From the NCBI GenBank assembly GCA_903813345.2, contig CAIIXF020000002.1, forward strand, positions 18,862,813-18,926,812: DNA of 64,000 nt, read 5' to 3'. The notes under the pieces were generated by a model. The model did no database searches and was not told the origin of the DNA. It saw nothing but the letters and a program-made list of their open reading frames with translations. A program made the translations under genes and the position numbers. This document shows, in pieces, positions 58,320 to 64,000 of the stretch (its first letter is position 1; the number at the start of each line of letters is the position of its first letter). Source of the DNA: Owenia fusiformis (Eukaryota > Annelida > Polychaeta > Sabellida > Oweniidae).

Positions 58320-61298
58320 TTAATAAGCTGAGAGAATATGTTTCTTCAGTTTTGATTTAAGAAAAGAACTTGAATTTGACTTTTTTATTTCTTCTGGGAG
58401 ACTGTTCCATATGGATGAACCACTAAAGGCTATTGTTTTTTTACCATAGTTTTCAGTTTTTGCTTTAGGAAGGGTAAAGTTTGATTTGCCTCTAGTGTTA
58501 TATCTATGAAAATCTCCATGGGTTTTGAAATAATCTGGAAAAATAGTTTTATAATTGTTTATATCATTTTTCCATTTAAAGACAAATTCAGCAATATTGA
58601 TTTTATATATATCATGTATTTGTATGATTCTAAGCTCTTTAAAAAGTGGTTGACTGTGATCTCTATAGCCACTTTGAGTTGCCAACCTAACAAATCTCTT
58701 TTGTATCAAGTGTAACGGATTAAGGGTTGTGGGATTTGTATTACCCCATATTATGTTACCATATGTAAGGTATGAATGAAACAGGGAGTTGTAGATAGTG
58801 ATAAAAGTTTTTCTGTCTAAGATGTGCTTGATCTTAAAAAGAATCCCCAGTGTCCTGGAGAGTTTAACTCTAATCATACTTATGTGATCTTTAAACATTA
58901 AATGTTGATCAATGATCAAGCCTAAAAAATTTGTCACAGGGACTCTTTCTATTTTTTGATCATTAATAAGAATTTGTATGTCATTACCATTGTATATTTT
59001 CTTTTTTGAAGAAAATATTATGTATTTCGTCTTTTCAACATTAAGTGAAAGTTTATTTGTTTCAAGCCATGCTTGTATTGTTTTAAGTTCTTGATTCAGA
59101 GTAGTTTGTAGGTCCACTAATGTTTTTCCATTGATCAAGATATTTGTGTCATCTGCGAATAGGACAAATAGAAGATCATGTGAGGTCAAATAAATATCAT
59201 TAATATACAAGATGAAAAACAAAGGTCCCAAAACTGAACCTTGGGGGACACCACAATGAATAGTTTCAGATTTTGAAATAGATTCGTTAAACTTTGTACT
59301 TTGTTTTCGATTTGTGAAGTAACTAGAGACCCAACCTAAAGCTGGCCCTCTAATACCGTAAAATTCAAGCTTTTGTAATAGTATATTATGATCAATCGTA
59401 TCAAAGGCCTTGGAAAAATCTAAGAAAAGACCTATACTAAATTCACCATTATCAATTGACTTCTTAATTCTCTCCACAAACTGTAAAACAGCCATATATG
59501 TTGACCTTTTCTCTCTGAAACCAAATTGGTTTATATACAGAATTTCAAATTTAGTGATAAAACTGCTCATTCGATTAAACATTAATTTTTCCAAAACTTT
59601 AGAGAAAACTGGAAGAACTGAAATTGGTCTATAATTGGTAAAGAGATTAATCTGTTCTTTTTTATAAATCGGAGTTACTTTTGCTATTTTTAATTTATCT
59701 GGAAAAATTCCCTTTTGAAAAGATTTATTAAAGACATGTAGAAGTGGTTTAACAAGCTCATTGTTACATTGTTTCATTATATCAGGTTTAAGATCATCTA
59801 TTCCTGCTGCTGAATCTTTAAGCTTTGTCAGTTCTCTTTTAAGTTCTTCACTTACTATAGGGATTAAAAATATACTTGAAGGTTGAGAATTAAGTTTTTT
59901 CATGAAGTCAAAAGGAGTTCTATCTGTTTTAGGTATTTTTGAGGCTAGTTTTAATCCAATGTTAGAGAAAAATAGATTGAACTGGTTAGCAATCTCCTGA
60001 TTGTCTGTGATTTCTCTGTCATTTAACAAAAAAGATGCTGCTTTGTTTGATTTATTCTTAGATCGATGAAGTAGCTCATTTATTATTTCCCAGTTGCTTT
60101 TGATATTTCCCGCTGCAGCCTCAAATTTCTTCCTGTAAAATTGTTTTTCTGCATATTTAACTACTCTTTTTAAAATTCTATCATATATTTTATATGCATC
60201 TTTGTTTTTATTGGAAGGGTTTCTGATATATTTTTTATATAGTTTAGATTTTGTTTTAACAGATGTCACTATTCCTGCCGTTATCCATGGTTTAGAAATA
60301 TTATTAAATAGTTTAATTGTTCGAGTTTGTATTGGAAAGGACTTGTTATATAATGATTGGATTTTATCATCAAATGTATTATAGGCTTCATTTGGATCAT
60401 CTATTGAAGTAACTGATTCCCAATTTTCCTGCTGTAATGACGATTTAAAAGATGCTATCGTTTCTCTATTTACCCTTCTGTATGTTATTTGAATTCGTTT
60501 TATGCTTGAGAATGCTCTTTTATTTGTTACATATATTGGGAAATGATCTGAAATGTCATATACGAGAACACCACACAAATCAACCGTATTATCATTTGTA
60601 AAAATATTATCTATAAGGGTTGCTGATGTGCTTGTCACCCGAGTGGCTCTATAAATAACAGGGCTATGATTGTATGATTTAAAAATATTGTAAAAATTTT
60701 CAGTGGGTAGATGTTCTTTTGTTTTAAAAAGGTCAACATTAAAATCACCAGCAACATATGAAACCTTATTTTCTCGAGATATGATAGACATATAGACCTC
60801 CAGATCATGATTAAAGTCATCAATATTTACATTAGGTGGTTTATAAATTACAGTAAATAAAACATTTCTTTGATTCTGCATTACTATTTCAACAGTGAGA
60901 ACATCACAGTTAGGATTATTGAATTTTAAGTCCACTCTTGGTTTAATATTCATAGATTTGTGAATATATAAACAGACACCACCTCCTTTACTATTTCGTG
61001 ATTTAAAGTAACCTTTGTAATTAAGATAGCTTTCATATTTAGATTCATCTTCTGTATAAAGCCATGTTTCAGATAGTGCAACAACATAAATTGTTTTGTC
61101 AAGGGATTCAAGCATACTATTCAATTTCCACTGATTTTTTGACAGGCTTCTAATATTGGAATGCAGTAAAGAAAGTTCAGTACCAGTTTTAGAGTTCATG
61201 TTGTTGTTAAATGCTGATATTGTTTTATATTCACACTTATTTATAAGGTTATTTGTCTCAACATCATATTCAGGCGCATTTTCAGTAGTATGGTTCAT
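58320..61298 (-). CDS. LINE ORF: apurinic endonuclease and reverse transcriptase
   Basis: 992 residues from the first in-frame ATG (61296-61298); the frame itself is open up to a TGA at 61464-61466. APE-type endonuclease signatures: SLLHSNIRSL, ALSETWL with the catalytic Glu, GDFNVDLF, and a terminal SDHFPI. Reverse transcriptase: NYRPISVLPVFSKVLEKL, FLDFSKAFDTIDH, GVPQGSVLGPLFFILYINDI and the catalytic FADD, followed by a C-terminal region with LTYGNIIWG. The protein nicks target DNA and copies the LINE RNA there. The combination and motif wording suggest the CR1/Jockey group, though I cannot fix the clade. The frame is intact, but the LTR element now splits its 3' UTR, probably disabling 3'-end recognition in this copy. 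Confidence 0.9.
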   Translation of the reverse strand: MNHTTENAPEYDVETNNLINKCEYKTISAFNNNMNSKTGTELSLLHSNIRSLSKNQWKLNSMLESLDKTIYVVALSETWLYTEDESKYESYLNYKGYFKSRNSKGGGVCLYIHKSMNIKPRVDLKFNNPNCDVLTVEIVMQNQRNVLFTVIYKPPNVNIDDFNHDLEVYMSIISRENKVSYVAGDFNVDLFKTKEHLPTENFYNIFKSYNHSPVIYRATRVTSTSATLIDNIFTNDNTVDLCGVLVYDISDHFPIYVTNKRAFSSIKRIQITYRRVNRETIASFKSSLQQENWESVTSIDDPNEAYNTFDDKIQSLYNKSFPIQTRTIKLFNNISKPWITAGIVTSVKTKSKLYKKYIRNPSNKNKDAYKIYDRILKRVVKYAEKQFYRKKFEAAAGNIKSNWEIINELLHRSKNKSNKAASFLLNDREITDNQEIANQFNLFFSNIGLKLASKIPKTDRTPFDFMKKLNSQPSSIFLIPIVSEELKRELTKLKDSAAGIDDLKPDIMKQCNNELVKPLLHVFNKSFQKGIFPDKLKIAKVTPIYKKEQINLFTNYRPISVLPVFSKVLEKLMFNRMSSFITKFEILYINQFGFREKRSTYMAVLQFVERIKKSIDNGEFSIGLFLDFSKAFDTIDHNILLQKLEFYGIRGPALGWVSSYFTNRKQSTKFNESISKSETIHCGVPQGSVLGPLFFILYINDIYLTSHDLLFVLFADDTNILINGKTLVDLQTTLNQELKTIQAWLETNKLSLNVEKTKYIIFSSKKKIYNGNDIQILINDQKIERVPVTNFLGLIIDQHLMFKDHISMIRVKLSRTLGILFKIKHILDRKTFITIYNSLFHSYLTYGNIIWGNTNPTTLNPLHLIQKRFVRLATQSGYRDHSQPLFKELRIIQIHDIYKINIAEFVFKWKNDINNYKTIFPDYFKTHGDFHRYNTRGKSNFTLPKAKTENYGKKTIAFSGSSIWNSLPEEIKKSNSSSFLKSKLKKHILSAY

Positions 61299-62201
61299 AT
61301 CTAATGGATTAAAGCATTTGTTTTCAAAATTTGAAATAACATTACATGATGGCACTAATTCGAGTAGTTCATTTTTGTCAATAATACTTGCAAAAGGCAA
61401 AAATGACCATGGCACTGACACATAATTTAGATCACCCTGTATCGAGATTGCTAAGTAGGATTTTCATCATGCAGATCCCCCTAAAAGATACAAATTTGCT
61501 CAACATTTCCTTTTTTGGATAAAGAAAGACCATCTGTCTGGCCTGGAGCTATACAAAGAAAAACTTGCTTCTCCACAAAGGGAGTCTGAATAACGTTTAC
61601 CTTATTCAGTGGGCATATATTATGTTCAAACTTAATGAAAAAATAAATAAATGTATGTTGATATGTTACATACCTAATATTTACAGGTTTGAAAAAAGTG
61701 ACATGCGTGAATAGTATGTCTATACATTAATAAAGACAAAATGAGTTCGTTGTTACCTATAGGGTAAAATACCTTCATACATTATGTAGATATGATAGGA
61801 GCATAAAACAAGAAAGGTTCAATATTTACAACTAATGATTCCCATTTGGTGACAGACGCCAGGCTGCCGCGTTGACGTTGTCAATCTAGAGTAAACCTTA
61901 CAGTCTACAACTTATTATAAAAATCATCAATAGTCCAGCGGTCAGGGCAGCCCCCGGTCGGCCCATGTACCTCCCTAGAGAACTTACCCTTTCCACTGAA
62001 TAAAATTGTAATTCAAGAGTAAATCTTTACAGCTGAAGTAGGATGAAGGATGAAGACTACAAGTTGCACATACAAAAGAAAAAAAGAATCAAATGAAAAT
62101 ATGCTCAATAATCAACACGAAACACTGGAGTGCCTTCCCCAAGGTCGGCACAACAGTGCGGTGTGTGAAATTACTAGTCAACTGTCAATACAAAATGATG
62201 A
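61299..62201 (-). other. LINE 5' leader
   Basis: No open frame that could be an ORF1. It holds copies of three words also found in the 3' UTR: AGACGCCAGGCTGCCGCGTT (61854), GGGCAGCCCCCGGTCGG (61945) and CCTTCCCCAAGG (62133). The outer edge meets satellite B at AAACCACGCC. Plus-strand frames crossing this edge run into the satellite and are not genes. Confidence 0.6.
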
Positions 62202-63189
62202 AAACCACGCCTCTTTTTCGATTTTTTCGTTTTTATACTGTAAGCCACGCCTCTTTTTCGATTTTTTCGTTTTTTACGCTAAGCCACGCCCCTTTATCAT
62301 TTTTTCGCTTAAAATTACCTTAAGCCACGCCTCTTTTTCGATTTTTTCGTTTTTATACACTAAGCCACGCCCCTTTATCGTTTTTTTCGTTTTAATTACC
62401 TTAAACCACGCCTCTTTTTCGATTTTTCCGTTTTTACGCTAAGCCACGCCCCCTTTATTAATTTTTTCGCTTTAAATTACCTTAAACCACGCCTCTTTTT
62501 CGATTTTTTCGTTTTTTTTACTGTAAGCCACGCCCCTTTATCGTTTTTTTCGCTTTTAATTACCTTAAACCACGCCTCTTTTTCGATTTTTTTCGTTTTT
62601 TACGCTAAGCCACGCCCCCTTTATTAATTTTTTTACTTTAAATTACCCTAAACCACGCCTCTTTTTCGATTTTTTTTCGTTTTTATACTGTAAGCCACGC
62701 CTCTTTTTCGATTATTTCGTTTTTTTACTGTAAGCCACGCCCCTTTATCGTTTTTTTCGCTTTTAATTATCTTAAACCACGCCTCTTTTTCGATTTTTTT
62801 CGTTTTTAAACTGTAAGCCACGCCTCTTTTTCGATTTTTTTTGTTTTTTACGCTAAGCCACGCCCCCTTTATCATTTTTTCGCTTAAAATTACCTTAAGC
62901 CACGCCTCTTTTTCGATTTTTTCGTTTTTATACACTAAGCCACGCCCCTTTATCGTTTTTTCGCTTTAAATAACCTTAAACCACGCCTCTTTTTCGATTT
63001 TTTCGTTTTTATACACTAAGCCACGCCCCTTTATCGTTTTTTTCGTTTTAATTACCTTAAACCACGCCTCTTTTTCGATTTTTTCCGTTTTTACGCTAAG
63101 CCACGCCCCCTTTATTAATTTTTTCGCTTTAAATTACCTTAAACCACGCCTCTTTTTCGATTTTCCGTTTTTTACATTAAGCCACGCCC
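62202..63189 (+). repeat. Satellite B array 3, right part
   Basis: It continues the array interrupted at 45273 and ends at the same TTAAGCCACGCCC/AATGGTATTAAC junction as arrays 1 and 2. Its last several hundred bases match the ends of those arrays closely. Confidence 0.95.
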
Positions 63190-64000
63190 AATGGTATTAA
63201 CTGTATTCTTCTTTAACTTGGCGCTACTTCCTAGCATCTGTCTTTATCTTGACATGAATTAACAAACTATTATATTGGGAAACATGCCAGAAATTAACAT
63301 TATTTATTGATGGTCATCTTTATATCTCTTAACCCTGGGGTATTCCCCCTCTAAATTAATCTCTGTAAATGGTAGAAGATTTTGATGACCTACTCCAACC
63401 ATTTAAAAAGTAGTCAGATTCAATTTATTGTTTGTATTTTGATTTCAGATTTCATAAATTGTATCATGATTTTCAAGTGCTCTTCAATAATCAGTCAATG
63501 GAGGATGAATTGATACGCTTGGTTGATGATATTAAAGTTCTCCAAATATTAGGGGAAGTATCCATTAATGGGTAAAACCAATAGATTTCATTACTTAAAA
63601 TCTGTTTCTTGTTGGCAGTCAGGAACAACATCTGCAACAAATGTTACGCTTTTGTCACCCTTTTATATGAGTTATTTTACATTTTTGCTAGAACCAGAAA
63701 AATAGTGGAGCTGTTTTGTTACACTGTCAAATGACAATTTTTGTCATTTTTAAAATGGCAGCCAATTTATGGCTGTTACCTAGTTATGAACTGTGAAGTA
63801 TTATATTATCCTGCAATAAACTCCTTCCTTTTCAAATAAAATCAGTGTCAATGTATATACTTAATATTTTCTAGGTGGGTTTACAGTCGGCAGTATACTT
63901 GTGGACCCCAATGTGTTAAGAGAGCAAGTGATAAGCCTTTAAAATTGAACCCTTCAATGACTGTATCATGTCCCACGTAGGAGGGTAGGTGGGTATGAGG
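63190..64000 (+). repeat. U module, copy 3 (cut by the window end)
   Basis: It matches U copy 2 over its whole visible length, including the 89-bp segment that copy 1 lacks. Confidence 0.9.
63449..63980 (+). pseudogene. Putative two-exon gene fragment, U copy 3
   Basis: Exons at 63449-63571 and 63875-63980, with the same splice sites, phase and stop as in copies 1 and 2 and a 303-bp intron. Function unknown. Confidence 0.35.

Larger units (their letters stand above)
45274..62201 (-). mobile_element. LINE (APE-type non-LTR retrotransposon) interrupted by an LTR retroelement
   Basis: It lies between broken ends of satellite B: ...CTTAAAC on the left and AAACCACGCC on the right, with AAAC as a possible short target duplication. 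On the minus strand the 3' end is a GAATTGAATTG-type repeat (45274-45320), as in many LINEs. The single large ORF is at 58320-61298. Removing the LTR element (45636-58153 plus one ATTA) leaves a LINE of about 4.4 kb: about 780 bp of 5' leader, the ORF, and about 520 bp of 3' UTR. No separate ORF1 is visible. Confidence 0.8.

Noticed and set aside
62050-62442. 130-codon plus-strand frame across the LINE/satellite B edge
   Set aside because: Its second half is the satellite B translation and its first half is LINE 5' leader on the opposite strand. It is a junction artefact.

Overview
The window is eukaryotic, from an animal and most likely a marine invertebrate; a bivalve-type mollusc is my guess, not something the sequence proves. 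Support: AT-rich DNA dominated by satellites, an intact-looking Metaviridae (Ty3/Gypsy) retrotransposon with an envelope gene, a full-length APE-type LINE, and spliced-looking exon fragments. I see no bacterial operons, CRISPR array, rRNA or tRNA gene. No complete single-copy host gene can be supported.

Layout. 1-1285: non-satellite flank with nothing recognisable. Satellite A (186-bp monomers in a three-monomer, 558-bp higher-order repeat) fills 1286-6027, 12314-17407, 24091-35512 and 37388-43036, always in the same orientation. Satellite B (T-rich units of about 38-40 bp with an RCCACGCC core) fills 6028-8183, 17408-19871, 43037-45273 and 62202-63189. A low-copy module 'U' follows B at 8184-12313, 19872-24090 and 63190 to the window end. 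U carries two exon-like segments, a diverged 360-bp duplication, simple repeats, a 5'-truncated LINE reverse transcriptase frame and a 190-bp hairpin. The A/B and B/U junctions recur at the same sequence three times, so A-B-U is one amplified composite. A foldback-ended element with an internal 137-bp minisatellite sits inside A at 35513-37387.

Nested insertions. The third B array is split by a LINE on the minus strand (45274-62201, ORF at 58320-61298). That LINE is split in its 3' UTR by a 12.5-kb LTR retroelement (45636-58153, minus strand). Its two 1.8-kb LTRs differ, by eye, only by one TAA unit, and it is flanked by a 4-bp ATTA duplication, so it is very young. In element order it reads: 5' LTR, tRNA-Ser-like primer site, gag, pol in the -1 frame (with a canonical GGGAAAC slippery site plus stem-loop), a small acidic ORF, an F-type env, a fourth ORF with three C2H2 zinc fingers, polypurine tract, 3' LTR.

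The most interesting unit is this env-bearing retroelement. All its frames are open, its frameshift signal is textbook, and its zinc-finger ORF begins at a TAATG overlap with env that also contains a strong splice-acceptor sequence. Of second rank are the dyad-symmetric box in the satellite A monomers, the minisatellite packed with AGGTCA half-sites, and the exon pair carried in every U copy.
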